Notes: generated from the letters alone by a model not told the origin. Positions 28,416 to 42,191 are shown, counted from the stretch's first letter. The stretch: DNA of 64,000 nucleotides from Bordetella petrii (GCF_017356245.1 NZ_JAFMZZ010000001.1:1353961-1417960); one strand, 5' to 3'. Translations and numbers: made by a program.

Positions 28416-28441
28416 GGGTGTAAGTCTGAGGGAAAACCCGG

Positions 28442-28560
28442 AATATAGCAAGTTTTTTTTGCAATTGCGCAAGCGTGTGCAGCGGTTTTGTGAAGATTAT
28501 TTTTGTCTATTCAATCAATAGCTTAAGACAATAATTGCAAGTACTACATAAGCTATTTCA
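28442..28560 (-). promoter_or_regulatory. AT-rich promoter island upstream of the tyrosine phosphatase gene
   Basis: A -10-like TATATT (28442-28447, minus strand) lies 27 bases before the gene. Upstream is an AT-rich island, striking in this GC-rich DNA, with nested inverted repeats: TTGTCT/AGACAA (28504-28531), CTATT/AATAG (28507-28521) and a 9-bp perfect pair AATAGCTTA/TAAGCTATT (28517-28525 and 28549-28557). Such overlapping dyads suggest a regulator-binding site or an UP-like element. Confidence 0.5.
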
Positions 28561-28631
28561 AGGCCACGCGGTAACAAATCCGCCGCTTTGACCGCAATGC
28601 AGCACCCGGGCGGTTTCGCCCCCTGCCCGCG

Positions 28632-30659
28632 CTAGGCCGCGCCGTCCAGCAGCACGCGTTGCTTGAGTGCGTTGAGCGCATCGCGCGCCGCCGCGGCCTG
28701 CTCGAATTCCAGGTTGCGGGCATGGTCGGTCATGAGCTTTTCCAGACGGCGGATTTCGCGGGCCACCGATTTTTCGTCGGCCAGCACCTCGGGGGCGATC
28801 GCGGATTCCAGAGTATCGTGGCGCGCCGGGGCGACGATGCCGTCGATGAGCTCGCGCACCGCCTTGTTGACGCCGCGCGCGGTAATGCCGTGGTCGGCAT
28901 TGAACTGCAGCTGCTTGTTGCGCCGCCTTTCGGTTTCGTCCATGGCCCGCCGCATCGAGGCGGTGATGGCGTCGGCGTACAGAATGGCATGGCCGTTCAG
29001 GTTGCGCGCGGCCCGGCCGATGGTCTGGATCAGGCTGCGCTCGGAACGCAGGAAGCCTTCTTTGTCGGCATCCAGAATGGCCACCAGCGATACTTCGGGG
29101 ATATCCAGGCCTTCGCGCAGCAGGTTGATGCCCACCAGCACATCGAAAGTGCCCAGACGCAGGTCGCGGATGATCTCGACGCGTTCGACCGTGTCGATGT
29201 CGGAGTGCAGGTAGCGCACCCGCACGCCATGCTCGGCCAGGAAGTCGGTCAGGTCTTCGGCCATGCGCTTGGTCAGCGTGGTGACCAGGACACGTTCCTG
29301 GGCCGCCACGCGCAGCTTGATCTCGCCCAGCAGGTCATCGACCTGCGTGCGGGCCGGCCGCACTTCGACCTGCGGGTCGACCAGGCCGGTGGGCCGCACC
29401 ACCTGCTCGACCACGTTGTCGGAATGCTCTTGCTCATAGGCCGCCGGCGTGGCCGACACGAACACGCACTGGCGCATGCGCGCCTCGAATTCCTCGAGGC
29501 GCAGCGGCCGGTTGTCCAGCGCCGACGGCAGCCGGAAGCCGTACTGCACCAGGGTTTCCTTGCGGGCCCGGTCGCCGCGGTACATGCCGCCCAGCTGGCC
29601 CATTGTGACGTGGCTTTCGTCGATGAACATCAGCGCGTCGGCCGGCAGGTAATCGATGAGCGTGGGGGGCGGCTCGCCCGGCGCGGCGCCGGACAGGTGG
29701 CGCGAATAGTTTTCGATGCCCTTGCAGAAGCCCAGCTCTTGCAGCATTTCGAGGTCGAAGCGGGTGCGCTGCTCGAGGCGCTGCGCCTCGACCAGCTTGC
29801 CTTCGGCCGTAAGCAGCTTCAGGCGGCCGCGCAGTTCTTCCTTGATGGTCTCGATGGCGCGCAGCACGGTGTCGCGCGGGGTGACGTAGTGCGACCCCGG
29901 ATAGACGGTGAAGCGCGGCACTTTCTGGCGGACCCGGCCGGTAAGCGGGTCGAACAGCTCGAGCGATTCGATTTCGTCGTCGAACAGTGTCAGGCGCAGT
30001 GCCAGCTCGGGGCTTTCGGCCGGGAAGATGTCGAGCGTTTCGCCGCGCACCCGGAACGTGCCGCGGGCGAAATCGGCGTCGTTGCGCGTGTACTGCATGG
30101 CCACCAGCCGCGCCAGCACCTCGCGCCGCGAAATACGGTCGCCCGCGCGCAGGATCAGCACCATGGCATGGTAATCGCCGGGGTTGCCGATACCGTAGAT
30201 GCACGACACCGTGCCCACAATGATGGTGTCGCGGCGCTCGAGCAGGCTTTTGGTGGCCGACAGCCGCATCTGCTCGATGTGCTCGTTGATGGACGAGTCT
30301 TTCTCGATGAACAGGTCGCGGGTGGGGACGTAGGCTTCGGGCTGGTAGTAGTCGTAGTAAGAAACGAAATACTCGACCGCGTTCTTGGGAAAGAATTCGC
30401 GCATTTCCGCGTACAACTGCGCCGCCAGCGTCTTGTTGGGCGCCAGCACCAGGGCCGGCCGGCCCAGCCGGGCGATGATGTTGGCCATGGTGTAAGTTTT
30501 GCCCGAGCCCGTCACCCCCAGCAAAGTCTGGTACATGAGGCCGTCGCGCATGCCCTGGGCCAGGCCCTCGATGGCGGTGGGCTGGTCGCCCGCCGGCGGG
30601 TACGGCTGGTACAAGTGAAAGGGGCTGTCGGGAAAATCGACGAATCCAGGAGCGGTCAT
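28632..30659 (-). CDS. uvrB: Excinuclease ABC subunit B
   Basis: DNA-damage recognition helicase of nucleotide excision repair, 675 residues. It has the Walker A loop [15 protein letters not shown], the beta-hairpin [12 protein letters not shown] that probes damage, helicase motif [35 protein letters not shown] and the C-terminal UVR motif that binds UvrC. The start is [11 protein letters not shown], not the in-frame codon further up that reaches into the divergent aminotransferase gene. No SOS box was seen upstream. Confidence 0.97.
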   Translation of the reverse strand: MTAPGFVDFPDSPFHLYQPYPPAGDQPTAIEGLAQGMRDGLMYQTLLGVTGSGKTYTMANIIARLGRPALVLAPNKTLAAQLYAEMREFFPKNAVEYFVSYYDYYQPEAYVPTRDLFIEKDSSINEHIEQMRLSATKSLLERRDTIIVGTVSCIYGIGNPGDYHAMVLILRAGDRISRREVLARLVAMQYTRNDADFARGTFRVRGETLDIFPAESPELALRLTLFDDEIESLELFDPLTGRVRQKVPRFTVYPGSHYVTPRDTVLRAIETIKEELRGRLKLLTAEGKLVEAQRLEQRTRFDLEMLQELGFCKGIENYSRHLSGAAPGEPPPTLIDYLPADALMFIDESHVTMGQLGGMYRGDRARKETLVQYGFRLPSALDNRPLRLEEFEARMRQCVFVSATPAAYEQEHSDNVVEQVVRPTGLVDPQVEVRPARTQVDDLLGEIKLRVAAQERVLVTTLTKRMAEDLTDFLAEHGVRVRYLHSDIDTVERVEIIRDLRLGTFDVLVGINLLREGLDIPEVSLVAILDADKEGFLRSERSLIQTIGRAARNLNGHAILYADAITASMRRAMDETERRRNKQLQFNADHGITARGVNKAVRELIDGIVAPARHDTLESAIAPEVLADEKSVAREIRRLEKLMTDHARNLEFEQAAAARDALNALKQRVLLDGAA

Positions 30660-30735
30660 GCTAGACTGTCTCAGGGTAAACCCCCCATTATCCACAGCAC
30701 GCCCCCCTGCGTCCACATACCCTTACCGAACCCCC

Positions 30736-31941
30736 ATGAGCTCTCTTTTCGATTCCGTCGAACTTGCGCCGCGCGACCCCATCCTGGGATTGAACGAACA
30801 ATACAACGCCGATACCCGCCCCGGTAAAGTCAACCTGGGCGTGGGGGTGTATTACGACGATGCCGGCCGCATTCCCCTGCTGGCGGCCGTGCGCAAGGCC
30901 GAGATCGCCCGCGTCGAAGCCGCCGCCGCGCGCGGCTACCTGCCCATCGAAGGCATCGCCGGATACAACAAGGGAGCCCAGACCCTGCTGCTGGGAGCCG
31001 ATTCGCCCCTGGCCGCCGAAGGCCGCGTGCTTACCGCCCAGGCCCTGGGCGGCACCGGCGCCCTGAAAATCGGCGCCGACTTCCTACGCCAGCTGCTGCC
31101 CCAGTCCAAGGTGCTGATCAGCAACCCCAGCTGGGAAAACCACCGCGCCCTGTTCGAGCGCGCCGGCTTCCCGGTTGAAACCTACGCTTACTACGACGCC
31201 GCCACTCACGGGCTCGACTTCCAGGGCATGCTGGCCTCGCTGCAGGCCGCCCCGGCGCAGACCATCGTGGTACTGCATGCGTGCTGCCACAACCCCACCG
31301 GGGTCGATCCCACCGCCGAGCAGTGGCAACAGATCGCGCAGGTGGTCAAGGCCCGCAACCTGGTGCCGTTCCTGGACATCGCCTACCAGGGCTTCGGCGC
31401 CGGCCTGCAAGAAGACGCCGCCGTGGTGCGCATGTTCGCCGACCTCGGCCTCACCATGCTGATCAGTTCGTCGTTCTCCAAGTCGTTCTCGCTGTACGGC
31501 GAACGCGTGGGCGCGCTGACCGTGGTCGCCGGCAACCAGGACGAAGCCAAGCGCGTTCTCAGCCAGCTCAAGCGCGTCATCCGCACCAACTACTCCAACC
31601 CGCCCACCCATGGCGGCACGGTCGTGTCCACGGTGCTCAATACGCCCGAACTCTACGCCCTGTGGGAACAAGAGCTCGCCGGCATGCGCGACCGCATCCG
31701 CCTGATGCGCCAGCAGCTGGTCGACAAAATCAAGGCGGCGGGCGCCACGCAAGACTTCGGCTTCGTGCTGCAGCAGCGCGGCATGTTCTCGTATTCCGGC
31801 CTGACCTCGGCCCAGGTCGACGTACTGCGCGAGCAGCACGGCATCTATGCGGTATCCAGCGGCCGCATCTGCGTGGCCGCCCTGAACAGCGGCAACATCG
31901 ACACCGTCGCCAAGGCCATCGCCGCCGTCATCAAGCAGTAA
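30736..31941 (+). CDS. Aromatic/aspartate aminotransferase (class I)
   Basis: PLP enzyme of 401 residues belonging to the AspC/TyrB group, which transfers amino groups between aspartate, tyrosine or phenylalanine and 2-oxoglutarate. It shows the N-terminal pattern [27 protein letters not shown], and the PLP lysine in [16 protein letters not shown]. The start is [10 protein letters not shown]. Whether aspartate or aromatic amino acids are preferred cannot be read from sequence alone. Divergent from uvrB; followed by a terminator. Confidence 0.93.
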   Translation: MSSLFDSVELAPRDPILGLNEQYNADTRPGKVNLGVGVYYDDAGRIPLLAAVRKAEIARVEAAAARGYLPIEGIAGYNKGAQTLLLGADSPLAAEGRVLTAQALGGTGALKIGADFLRQLLPQSKVLISNPSWENHRALFERAGFPVETYAYYDAATHGLDFQGMLASLQAAPAQTIVVLHACCHNPTGVDPTAEQWQQIAQVVKARNLVPFLDIAYQGFGAGLQEDAAVVRMFADLGLTMLISSSFSKSFSLYGERVGALTVVAGNQDEAKRVLSQLKRVIRTNYSNPPTHGGTVVSTVLNTPELYALWEQELAGMRDRIRLMRQQLVDKIKAAGATQDFGFVLQQRGMFSYSGLTSAQVDVLREQHGIYAVSSGRICVAALNSGNIDTVAKAIAAVIKQ

Positions 31942-31965
31942 GGCCAGGCCACCGCCGGCAACAGG

Positions 31966-31993
31966 GCCCCTCCGCAAGAGGGGCTTTTTCTTT
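31966..31993 (+). terminator. Rho-independent terminator after the aminotransferase gene
   Basis: A perfect 7-bp stem GCCCCTC/GAGGGGC with a 5-nt loop, followed by a run of T residues broken by one C. Separates the aminotransferase from lexA. Confidence 0.85.
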
Positions 31994-32068
31994 TCTTGCG
32001 CGTCGCGCGGCCCCATGTCCGGCGCGAACGGCCCTTGCTTTTTTACGCCGCGTCGTCCAGAATCCATG

Positions 32069-32084
32069 CTGTATATCCATACAG
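32069..32084 (+). promoter_or_regulatory. SOS box (LexA operator) of lexA
   Basis: The 16-base site CTGTATATCCATACAG fits the consensus CTG-N10-CAG with the inner TATAT-like arm, and lies 22 bases before the lexA ATG. It implies autoregulation of lexA by DNA damage. Confidence 0.92.
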
Positions 32085-32105
32085 CACGCTTTCCGGATCA
32101 TCGCC

Positions 32106-32780
32106 ATGGCCAGCAAACTCACCGACCGCCAGCAGGAAATCCTGGATCTCATCCGGCTGACGGTAGCGCGCACCGGGTTCCCGCCCACCCGCGCCGAAAT
32201 CGCCCGGGCGCTGGGATTCCGTTCCCCCAACGCCGCGGAAGACCACCTGAAGGCCCTGGCCCGCAAGGGCGCCATCGAACTCACGGCCGGGGCCTCGCGC
32301 GGCATCCGCCTGAAAGATTCCGGCGAAGCCGGCCAGTCCGGCGCCGAAGCCCCCTCTTCCGCCATCGCCGGCATGGCCGACGCCATCGGCCGTCTGTTGT
32401 TGCCGCTGGTCGGGCGGGTGGCGGCGGGCAGCCCTATCCTGGCGGCCGAACACGTCGAACGCGAAGTCGGCGTCGACGCCGGCCTGTTCGCACAAACACC
32501 CGATTACCTGCTGAAGGTGCGCGGCATGAGCATGCGCGACGCCGGCATTCTCGAAGGCGACCTGCTGGCGGTCAAGCGTGCGGCCGAGGCCCGCAACGGG
32601 CAGATCGTCGTCGCCCGCCTGGGCGACGAGGTCACCGTGAAGCGCCTGCAGCGCCACCAAGGCCGCATCGAACTGCTGCCCGAAAACCCCGACTTCTCGC
32701 CCATCATCGTCGACGGCACCCAGGAATTCGCCCTGGAAGGCATCGCCGTGGGCCTGATCCGCACGCAGGCGCTGCACTAG
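32106..32780 (+). CDS. lexA: SOS response repressor LexA
   Basis: Repressor of DNA-damage genes; 224 residues. N-terminal winged helix-turn-helix with [16 protein letters not shown], a Ser/Ala/Gly-rich linker (about 71-90, slightly long), and the C-terminal self-cleavage domain. The scissile Ala107-Gly108 sits in [10 protein letters not shown], with catalytic Ser142 in VRGMSMRD and Lys157 in LLAVKRA. Upstream SOS box supports identity. Its last 4 bases overlap the convergent MFS gene. Confidence 0.97.
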   Translation: MASKLTDRQQEILDLIRLTVARTGFPPTRAEIARALGFRSPNAAEDHLKALARKGAIELTAGASRGIRLKDSGEAGQSGAEAPSSAIAGMADAIGRLLLPLVGRVAAGSPILAAEHVEREVGVDAGLFAQTPDYLLKVRGMSMRDAGILEGDLLAVKRAAEARNGQIVVARLGDEVTVKRLQRHQGRIELLPENPDFSPIIVDGTQEFALEGIAVGLIRTQALH

Positions 32781-34021
32781 TTGCCGGCGGGCTGGCCCGC
32801 GGGCAGCACCCGCCGGGTCGCCCGCCAGAACAGCAGCGCCGCCAGGCTGACCGCGGCGCCCAGCAGGCACACGCCCTGCCATCCGGCGCGCGAATACACC
32901 GCGGTAGTGCCGATTGCGCCCAGTCCGCTGCCCACCGCGTAGAACAGCATGTAAAGCCCCACCAGCCGGCCATGCGCCTCGGGCTGGATGCGAAAAATCA
33001 GGCTCTGGTTGGTAACGTGCAAGGCCTGGCCGCCCAGGTCCAGCAATATGATGCCGGCCACCAGCGCCCACAGCGACCACTCCATCAGCGACAGCGGCCC
33101 CCAGGCCAGCAGCAGCGCCGCCAGCGCCGCGCCGCTGGTGCGCTGGCCGTGGCCCTGGTCCGCCCAGTGCCCGGCGCGCGCGGCGGCCAGCGCGCCCACG
33201 GCCCCCGCCAGGCCGAAGGCGCCAATGGCCGTGTGCGTAAAGCCATAAGGGGGCGCGCTCAAGGGCAGCACCAGCGCGCTCCAGAAGATGTTGAATGCCG
33301 CGAACATCAGCAGCGCAAGCATGCCTCGCACCTGCAGCACCCGTTCCCGCCGCAGCAGGCCCAGCATCGAGGCGATCAGGCGCGGATAGCTCATCGAACC
33401 GCGGGCCACGGCCAGGGCCGGCAGCCGCCGCCACAGCGGCAGGCCGATCGCCAGCATCAGTATGGCGGCACAGAAGTACACGCCGCGCCAGCCGGCCAGA
33501 TCGCTGACGCCGCCGGCGAATACCCGCGCCAGCAGCAAACCCATGAACACGCCGCCTTGCGCGGCGCCCACCACCCGCCCCTGCTCACCGGGCGCCGCGG
33601 CGCTGGCCGCGTAGGCAATCAGCCCCTGGGTCATCGCCGTGCCCAGCAGGCCCACACCAAGCATGCCGGCCAGCAGCCAGGAGGCGGACTGCGCCATGCC
33701 CACCGCCACCAGCATCGCCGCCAACGCCACCAATTGCGCCGCCATCAAGCGGCGCCGGTCCACCCGGTCGCTCAATGGCACCAGCAATAGCAGGGCTAGC
33801 GCGCAGCCGGCCTGCGTTGCGGTAACCACGCCGCCGACGGCCGCGTAGCTGATGCCGAAATCGCGCGCCAGCGCATCCAGCAATGGCTGCGCGTAGTACA
33901 CATTGGCCACGCTCAGGCCGCTGGCCAGGGCAAACAGCAGCACCAGGCTGCGCGGCATGGCCGCCGGCTCGGCCGCCTGGCGCGGCGGGGCGGGTGAAAT
34001 CACAGGGCAAGCGGCTTCCAT
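32777..34021 (-). CDS. MFS transporter, probable drug exporter
   Basis: A 414-residue major facilitator with twelve predicted membrane helices. The motif between helices 2 and 3, [13 protein letters not shown], fits the MFS signature, and the protein starts helix 1 with [21 protein letters not shown], a pattern of the YnfM/NepI-like or arabinose-efflux group. An alternative start, MPRSLVLL, would give ~393 residues. The substrate is unknown. The gene is divergent from an HxlR-type regulator, a common pairing in which the regulator controls the exporter. Confidence 0.85.
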   Translation of the reverse strand: MEAACPVISPAPPRQAAEPAAMPRSLVLLFALASGLSVANVYYAQPLLDALARDFGISYAAVGGVVTATQAGCALALLLLVPLSDRVDRRRLMAAQLVALAAMLVAVGMAQSASWLLAGMLGVGLLGTAMTQGLIAYAASAAAPGEQGRVVGAAQGGVFMGLLLARVFAGGVSDLAGWRGVYFCAAILMLAIGLPLWRRLPALAVARGSMSYPRLIASMLGLLRRERVLQVRGMLALLMFAAFNIFWSALVLPLSAPPYGFTHTAIGAFGLAGAVGALAAARAGHWADQGHGQRTSGAALAALLLAWGPLSLMEWSLWALVAGIILLDLGGQALHVTNQSLIFRIQPEAHGRLVGLYMLFYAVGSGLGAIGTTAVYSRAGWQGVCLLGAAVSLAALLFWRATRRVLPAGQPAGN

Positions 34022-34041
34022 TATCCCGATCCATCCAATCT

Positions 34042-34058
34042 AGTTTCAAAACAAAACT
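34042..34058. promoter_or_regulatory. Candidate HxlR operator between the MFS and regulator genes
   Basis: An inverted repeat AGTTT/AAACT with a 7-base A-rich spacer lies in the divergent gap, in unusually AT-rich DNA; a related AGTTTTAAAATG sequence follows at about 34079-34090. HxlR-type regulators commonly bind such dyads. Candidate by position only. Confidence 0.4.
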
Positions 34059-34129
34059 GATTGAATGCTAGGGCATGCAGTTTTAAAATGCAACCGATAA
34101 TCATGGCCCCCCACCCACAAGGAACCCGC

Positions 34130-34576
34130 ATGCCGCGCCGCAAATCCCTGAACAATCAGCCCTGCCCTGTCGCCCGCAGCGTCGACCTGATCGGCGACCG
34201 GTGGTCGCTGCTGATTGTTCGCGACGCCTTCGACGGCATGCGCCGCTTCGGCGATTTCCAGCGCAACCTGGGCGTGGCTCGCAACATTCTGTCGGATCGC
34301 CTGCGCAAGCTGGTGGATGCGGGCATCCTGACGACCCAGACGGCCTCGGACGGCAGCGCCTACCAGGAATATGTGCTTACCGCGCAAGGACAAAGCCTGT
34401 TTCCTGTCGTGCTGGCATTGCGGCAATGGGGTGAGCAGCACCTGTTCCGGCCCGGCGAGCGCCATTCGGTGCTGATCGACAGGAACACGGGCAAGCCCGT
34501 CCCTTTCATGGCGCCGCGGGCCGGCGACGGCGGCACGCTGGCGCCGGCGTCCACCGAAGTGCGAAAAGTGCCGTAG
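34130..34576 (+). CDS. HxlR family transcriptional regulator
   Basis: A 148-residue winged helix-turn-helix regulator of the HxlR/MarR-like (DUF24) family. The diagnostic stretch is [21 protein letters not shown], followed by [25 protein letters not shown], the DNA-recognition part. The N-terminal Cys is the sensing residue in several relatives. Start is the ATG after an AAGGAAC ribosome site; an upstream start would cover the operator-like region. Divergent from the MFS gene, so probably its regulator. Confidence 0.9.
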   Translation: MPRRKSLNNQPCPVARSVDLIGDRWSLLIVRDAFDGMRRFGDFQRNLGVARNILSDRLRKLVDAGILTTQTASDGSAYQEYVLTAQGQSLFPVVLALRQWGEQHLFRPGERHSVLIDRNTGKPVPFMAPRAGDGGTLAPASTEVRKVP

Positions 34577-34604
34577 CGGGCCGCCGGGCCTGCTGCGGCC
34601 CAAA

Positions 34605-34632
34605 CAAAAGGGGCGTCTTGCGACGCCCCTTT
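34605..34632 (-). terminator. Rho-independent terminator downstream of lon
   Basis: A perfect 9-bp stem AGGGGCGTC/GACGCCCCT with loop TTGC. On the minus strand it is followed by a T-rich run, so it mainly ends the lon transcript; in the other direction the T-run is weak. Confidence 0.8.
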
Positions 34633-34663
34633 GCACTGCATGCCCGCGAACGGGCCTGCGGCC

Positions 34664-37120
<2,457 letters not shown>

Positions 37121-37202
37121 AAAGGATTCCTTGGTGAGACTCGGCGTATCGGTACCGGATAGGAGGGGGACAGGACCCTTTTATCCGTATAGGTTACGTC
37201 TG

Positions 37203-37230
37203 ATATGGGAACGATAGCCGAAAAATCAAG
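37203..37230 (-). promoter_or_regulatory. Probable sigma-32 type promoter of lon
   Basis: On the minus strand CTTGATTT (-35) is followed after 15 bases from CTTGAT by CCCATAT (-10), close to the heat-shock consensus CTTGAAA and CCCCATNT. It lies about 80 bases before the lon ATG. Suggests heat induction of lon. Confidence 0.55.
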
Positions 37231-37258
37231 CCGTCGGCGCCCGGACGGCCGGCCAAGG

Positions 37259-37288
37259 CAAAAAAACCCGTTACAGAACGGGTTTTTT
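37259..37288 (-). terminator. Rho-independent terminator after clpX
   Basis: Stem core AACCCGTT/AACGGGTT with loop ACAG and long A and T runs on either side; on the minus strand it follows the clpX stop closely, ending that transcript before the lon promoter. Confidence 0.85.
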
Positions 37289-37297
37289 GCTTTGTTT

Positions 37298-38596
<1,299 letters not shown>

Positions 38597-38703
38597 ATGT
38601 GTTTCGTATCTCTGGTGAGAATGCGCCAGCTCTTGGCCGGCCGGCGCATTCAACGCTTACTCGGACGTGACGGAACCGCACAGGCCCGGGGTGTTGCCTT
38701 CGC

Positions 38704-39357
38704 TTACCCCTCGGAACGGGATGCGAGAACCTTGTCCACCAGACCATACGATACCGCATCTTCGGCCGACATGAAGTTGTCACGCTCGGTGTCTACGGCG
38801 ATGCGCTCGACGGGCTGGCCGGTGTTCTCGGCCAGGATGCGGTTCAGGCGCTCGCGCAGGTCCAGGATCTCGCGAGCCTGGATCTGGATATCGGAGGCCT
38901 GCCCCTGGGCGCCGCCCGACGGCTGGTGGATCATGATGCGCGAGTTGGGCAGCGTGAAACGCTTGCCCTTCTTGCCCGCGGCCAGCAGGAAAGCCCCCAT
39001 GCTGGCAGCCAGGCCCGTGCACAGGGTGGAGACGTCGGGCTTGACGAACTGCATGGTGTCGAAGATGGCCATCCCCGCGTACACCGACCCGCCCGGCGAG
39101 TTGATGTACAGCGAGATGTCCTTGTCAGGATTTTCCGATTCCAGGAACAGCAGCTGCGCCACGATCAGGTTGGCCGTGTTGTCGTTGACCGGGCCGACCA
39201 GGAAAATGAGCCGCTCGCGCAGCAGGCGCGAATAGATGTCGTAGGCGCGTTCGCCGCGCCCCGACTGCTCGATGACCATGGGGATGTAGCCCAGCCCCGT
39301 CGGCGTGACCGATGCCCCGCCGTACATTGACGCATAGAAATCGGTAAAACGCTGCAT
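38704..39357 (-). CDS. clpP: ATP-dependent Clp protease proteolytic subunit ClpP
   Basis: Serine protease subunit forming the Clp chamber. 217 residues with catalytic Ser in [13 protein letters not shown], His in MIHQPSGG and Asp in DTERDNFMS. Start is ATG giving [10 protein letters not shown]. It begins 4 bp after the tig stop region, indicating co-transcription with tig and clpX. Confidence 0.97.
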   Translation of the reverse strand: MQRFTDFYASMYGGASVTPTGLGYIPMVIEQSGRGERAYDIYSRLLRERLIFLVGPVNDNTANLIVAQLLFLESENPDKDISLYINSPGGSVYAGMAIFDTMQFVKPDVSTLCTGLAASMGAFLLAAGKKGKRFTLPNSRIMIHQPSGGAQGQASDIQIQAREILDLRERLNRILAENTGQPVERIAVDTERDNFMSAEDAVSYGLVDKVLASRSEG

Positions 39358-39361
39358 ATGC

Positions 39362-40672
39362 TTACGCCATCCCCATCAGCTGATCGAAAGGCACCTGCTC
39401 TTCGGTGACCTTGGACTTGTCGAGCACGTGCTGCACCACGTTGTCTTCGAGCACGATGGCTTCGATTTCGGCGCGGCGCTGGCGGTCGGTAAGGTAGTAG
39501 CTGACCACCTGGGCAGGCTGCTCGTAGTTTTGCGCGAACTCTTCGATGCGGGCGCGCACCTGTTCGGGCTTGGCCTGCAGTTGCGCCTGCTTGACCAGCT
39601 CGGACACCAGCAGGCCCAGGCGCACGCGGCGCTCGGACTCGGTGGAGAAGGCTTCGGCGGGAATGGGCACCGACTCGGCGTTGGGCACGCCGCGCTGCTT
39701 GAGCTCTTCGCGGGCAGCCTGGACGCGGTTCTGCACGTCGCTGTCGACCAGGGCCTTGGGCACGTCGAACTTGCCGGCCTCGACCAGGGCGTCCATGACG
39801 CTGGCCTTGGTGCGGCCCTGCGTGCGGGCCTTGGCTTCGCGCTCGATGTTGGCGCGGATGTCGGCCTTGAGCTTTTCGACGTCGCCTTCGGCCTGGCCGA
39901 GCGACTTGGCGAATTCGGCGTTGACTTCGGGCAGCACGCCTTCGGCGACTTCTTTGACGGTGATGGTGAATTCGGCGGTCTTGCCGGCGACTTCCTTGCC
40001 TTGGTAGTCGTCGGGGAACTTGAGCGGGAACACCTTGGTTTCACCGGCCTTCAGGCCGCTGGCGGCGGCTTCGAACTCGGGCAGCATGCGGCCCTGACCC
40101 AGCACGAACGGGAAGTTCTCGGCCTTGCCGCCTTCGAAGGGCACGCCGTCGATGGTGCCGGCGAAATCGAGGGTGACGCGGTCGCCATCCTGGGCGGCGC
40201 GGCCTTCGCGGGCTTCGTAGTTGGCGCGCTGCTTGCGCAGCACGTCGAGCGTCTGCTGCACTTCGGCGTCGGTCACGGCGGTTTCGTAGCGCGTGACGGC
40301 CAGCGCGGAGAGGTCGGGCACGGCCACTTCGGGATAGACCTCGAAGGTGGCGGTGAAAGCCAGCGTGTCGTCCGCGACGCCTTCGGTCTTGGGCTCGAGC
40401 GTGGGCGCGCCGGCCACGCGCAGCTTGGCGCCGTCGACGGCCTGTTCAAAGGCACGGCCGACCTGGCCGTTGATGACGTCGTAGCGGATGCCGGGGCCAT
40501 GGCTGCGCTCGAGCATGGCCAGCGGCGCCTTGCCGGGACGGAACCCGGGCACTTTGGCCGTGCGGGCAACGCGCTTCAGTTGCGCCTGGACTTCCTTTTC
40601 GACGTCGGCCACGGAAACCGCCAGATCGACACGGCGTTCCAGGCCAGAGAGGGTTTCAACCACAGGCTGCAT
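39362..40672 (-). CDS. tig: Trigger factor
   Basis: Ribosome-associated chaperone and prolyl isomerase, 436 residues. The N-terminal ribosome-binding signature is [14 protein letters not shown] (GFRxGKxP). The central FKBP-type PPIase domain is about 160-245, followed by helical arms. Start is the ATG giving [10 protein letters not shown]; the longer frame lacks support. First gene of the tig-clpP-clpX run. Confidence 0.97.
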   Translation of the reverse strand: MQPVVETLSGLERRVDLAVSVADVEKEVQAQLKRVARTAKVPGFRPGKAPLAMLERSHGPGIRYDVINGQVGRAFEQAVDGAKLRVAGAPTLEPKTEGVADDTLAFTATFEVYPEVAVPDLSALAVTRYETAVTDAEVQQTLDVLRKQRANYEAREGRAAQDGDRVTLDFAGTIDGVPFEGGKAENFPFVLGQGRMLPEFEAAASGLKAGETKVFPLKFPDDYQGKEVAGKTAEFTITVKEVAEGVLPEVNAEFAKSLGQAEGDVEKLKADIRANIEREAKARTQGRTKASVMDALVEAGKFDVPKALVDSDVQNRVQAAREELKQRGVPNAESVPIPAEAFSTESERRVRLGLLVSELVKQAQLQAKPEQVRARIEEFAQNYEQPAQVVSYYLTDRQRRAEIEAIVLEDNVVQHVLDKSKVTEEQVPFDQLMGMA

Positions 40673-40749
40673 CAAATTTTCCGAAAGTAAGTGAACGAAC
40701 AAGTAAACAGCGCATTTTACCGGAAAGTTCAAGGCCCCTGCGCAAGCAG

Positions 40750-40785
40750 GGCGCCGGTCCTGGGGAAGTCCCCAAGGCCGGCGCC
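40750..40785. repeat. Long near-perfect hairpin between tig and the M48 protease gene
   Basis: Arms GGCGCCGG and CCGGCGCC enclose a second stem with GGGG/CCCC, giving about 15 pairs with one mismatch and a very short loop. No T-run follows on either strand. A smaller hairpin CCCTGC/GCAGGG with a GCAA loop sits just before it (about 40735-40750). It may stop or stabilise the M48 transcript, or be a structured 5' region of tig. Confidence 0.5.
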
Positions 40786-40806
40786 CCGCGGGAACCGCTG
40801 CGGCGC

Positions 40807-41562
40807 TTATTTGGCCGCGGCGATCCGGTCTTCGATGTGCTTGGCGCGCTTGGTCGAGGACGGATGGGAGCTCATCATGTCGCTCTTGCCGCCATCGAGT
40901 TCGGCCAGTTTCTGGAATGCCGTGACCAGGCCGCGGGTGTTGAGTTTCCTGGCCTGCAGCATGTCGAACGAATAGTCGTCGGCGGCGCTTTCCTGCGATT
41001 GCGAGAACTGCGCATTGATGAACTTTTCGGTCAGGTCGCCCAGCTGCGATGCGCTGAGCGCCGCCACCGCGTTGCCGCCCGCCGCGCCGGCCGCGTCGCG
41101 CGCCGCCGAGACGGTGTAGGCCGTCTGCATGGCCTTCTTGGAATGGCCCAGCGCCACGTGGCCGATTTCGTGGCCGATGACGCCCTGCAGCTCATCGTCG
41201 GTCATCATGTCCATCAGGCCGCTGTAGACGCGGATGCAACCATTGGCCATGGCCCAGGCATTGACGTCGGACGTGATGTAGACCTTGTAGTTGGCCGGCT
41301 GGCCGTTGACGGTGCCGCCCAGCGCCTTGGCGAGCTTCTGCAGGCGCGCATCGTACTTGCTGCCGCGCTTGGCGACTTTTTCCTGCTTGTCGCTTTCCGC
41401 GCAAGACTTGTCGGACAAGGTCTTGATATCGGCATCGCTCAGGGTGGCCGCCTGGACGACCTTGCTGCCCGCGCCGATCAGCCCGCCGATGTCCAGGGCG
41501 TGCGACGCAGAATATGGGGCCAGAACCAGGGCGAGCGCGGCCGCGCCGTGACGCATCTTCAT
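40807..41562 (-). CDS. M48 family metalloprotease (LoiP/YggG-like)
   Basis: Zinc protease, 251 residues. It has a signal-like N-terminus (MKMRHGAAALALVLAPYSASHA), then the HEIGHVALGH zinc motif (HExxH) and the third ligand Glu in SQESAADDY. This matches LoiP/YggG, periplasmic or outer-membrane-associated proteases with stress roles; no lipobox Cys is evident in the leader, so it may be a soluble periplasmic form. Start is the ATG giving MKMRHG. Confidence 0.88.
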   Translation of the reverse strand: MKMRHGAAALALVLAPYSASHALDIGGLIGAGSKVVQAATLSDADIKTLSDKSCAESDKQEKVAKRGSKYDARLQKLAKALGGTVNGQPANYKVYITSDVNAWAMANGCIRVYSGLMDMMTDDELQGVIGHEIGHVALGHSKKAMQTAYTVSAARDAAGAAGGNAVAALSASQLGDLTEKFINAQFSQSQESAADDYSFDMLQARKLNTRGLVTAFQKLAELDGGKSDMMSSHPSSTKRAKHIEDRIAAAK

Positions 41563-41706
41563 TGGTGTTATCTCCGATGTACCGCTCGACACGAGCGGGG
41601 CGCGGCAATTCTATAGACGCCAGGTGATCAGCCCCCGTTTTTCGTACATAAACTCGCAAATGCGAAATTTTTTTACATGTTGCCGCCTGTTTTGCAGCGC
41701 CAGGAC

Positions 41707-41744
41707 GACAAAACGCCCCCGCCGGCACATGGCCGGCGAGGGCG
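41707..41744 (-). terminator. Rho-independent terminator after the first cold-shock gene
   Basis: Thirteen-base arms CGCCCCCGCCGGC and GCCGGCGAGGGCG form a long stem with a few mismatches and a 5-nt loop; on the minus strand it is followed by TTTTG. Confidence 0.7.
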
Positions 41745-41778
41745 CCACCAAGACGGGACGGCCGGGCTGGCCGGCGCG

Positions 41779-41985
41779 TCAGGCCGTGACTTTGATGTTC
41801 TTGGCGCTGGGGCCCTTGGGACCCTGTCCTACTTCGAACGTCACGCGCTGGTTTTCCTGCAGCGATTTATAGCCTTCGCTGCTGATTTCCGAATAATGCG
41901 CGAAAAGATCTTTGCTGCCGTCATCAGGCGTGATGAAGCCGTAGCCCTTTTCGGCGTTGAACCACTTGACGATGCCTGTTGCCAT
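41779..41985 (-). CDS. Cold-shock domain protein (CspA family)
   Basis: A 68-residue RNA-binding OB-fold protein. It has the RNP1 motif KGYGFITPD and RNP2-like DLFAHYSEI, and the classic [14 protein letters not shown] start. It acts as an RNA chaperone, with roles in cold or stress adaptation. Start MATGIVKWF; the longer frame is rejected because it would start inside the leader. A leader of about 120 bases with conserved element and hairpin precedes it. Paralogue of the next gene. Confidence 0.95.
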   Translation of the reverse strand: MATGIVKWFNAEKGYGFITPDDGSKDLFAHYSEISSEGYKSLQENQRVTFEVGQGPKGPSAKNIKVTA

Positions 41986-42021
41986 GAATGTGTCCTTCAC
42001 CTTCGAGTAGCGATTGCTCGC

Positions 42022-42050
42022 GGGGCGCCAGATGATCAAGGATGGGGACA
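42022..42050 (-). promoter_or_regulatory. Conserved cold-shock leader element, copy 1
   Basis: On the minus strand this stretch begins TGTCCCCATCCTTGAT and ends in a C-rich run. It is repeated in the leader of the second csp gene, there too 36-37 bases before the ATG. A small stem (GCGA/TCGC) lies between it and the start codon. Likely part of post-transcriptional control. Confidence 0.5.
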
Positions 42051-42115
42051 CGCAACTGGGTACCAGTAACGGCGACAGGTGTAACGACCGCGTCGCTTGA
42101 AGATCTCGCTTGCCC

Positions 42116-42145
42116 AGTGTATGGGGGAATCTCGAAAGTCGTCAA
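42116..42145 (-). promoter_or_regulatory. Promoter of the first cold-shock gene
   Basis: Minus strand TTGACG (-35), 18-base spacer, TACACT (-10); it predicts a transcript starting near 42109 and a leader of about 124 bases. Confidence 0.55.
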
Positions 42146-42191
42146 ACCTTAATAAAACATGCCGCCGGCCCGGGACAGGCGGCGCGGCAAT

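Noticed and set aside
28473..28631. Phage or island attachment site in the AT-rich gap
   Set aside because: No integrase, tRNA or direct repeats nearby; the symmetric repeats fit a promoter region better.
30660..30735. SOS box in the uvrB-aminotransferase gap
   Set aside because: No CTG-N10-CAG with proper inner sequence was found; a CTGT and an ACAG exist but are too far apart.
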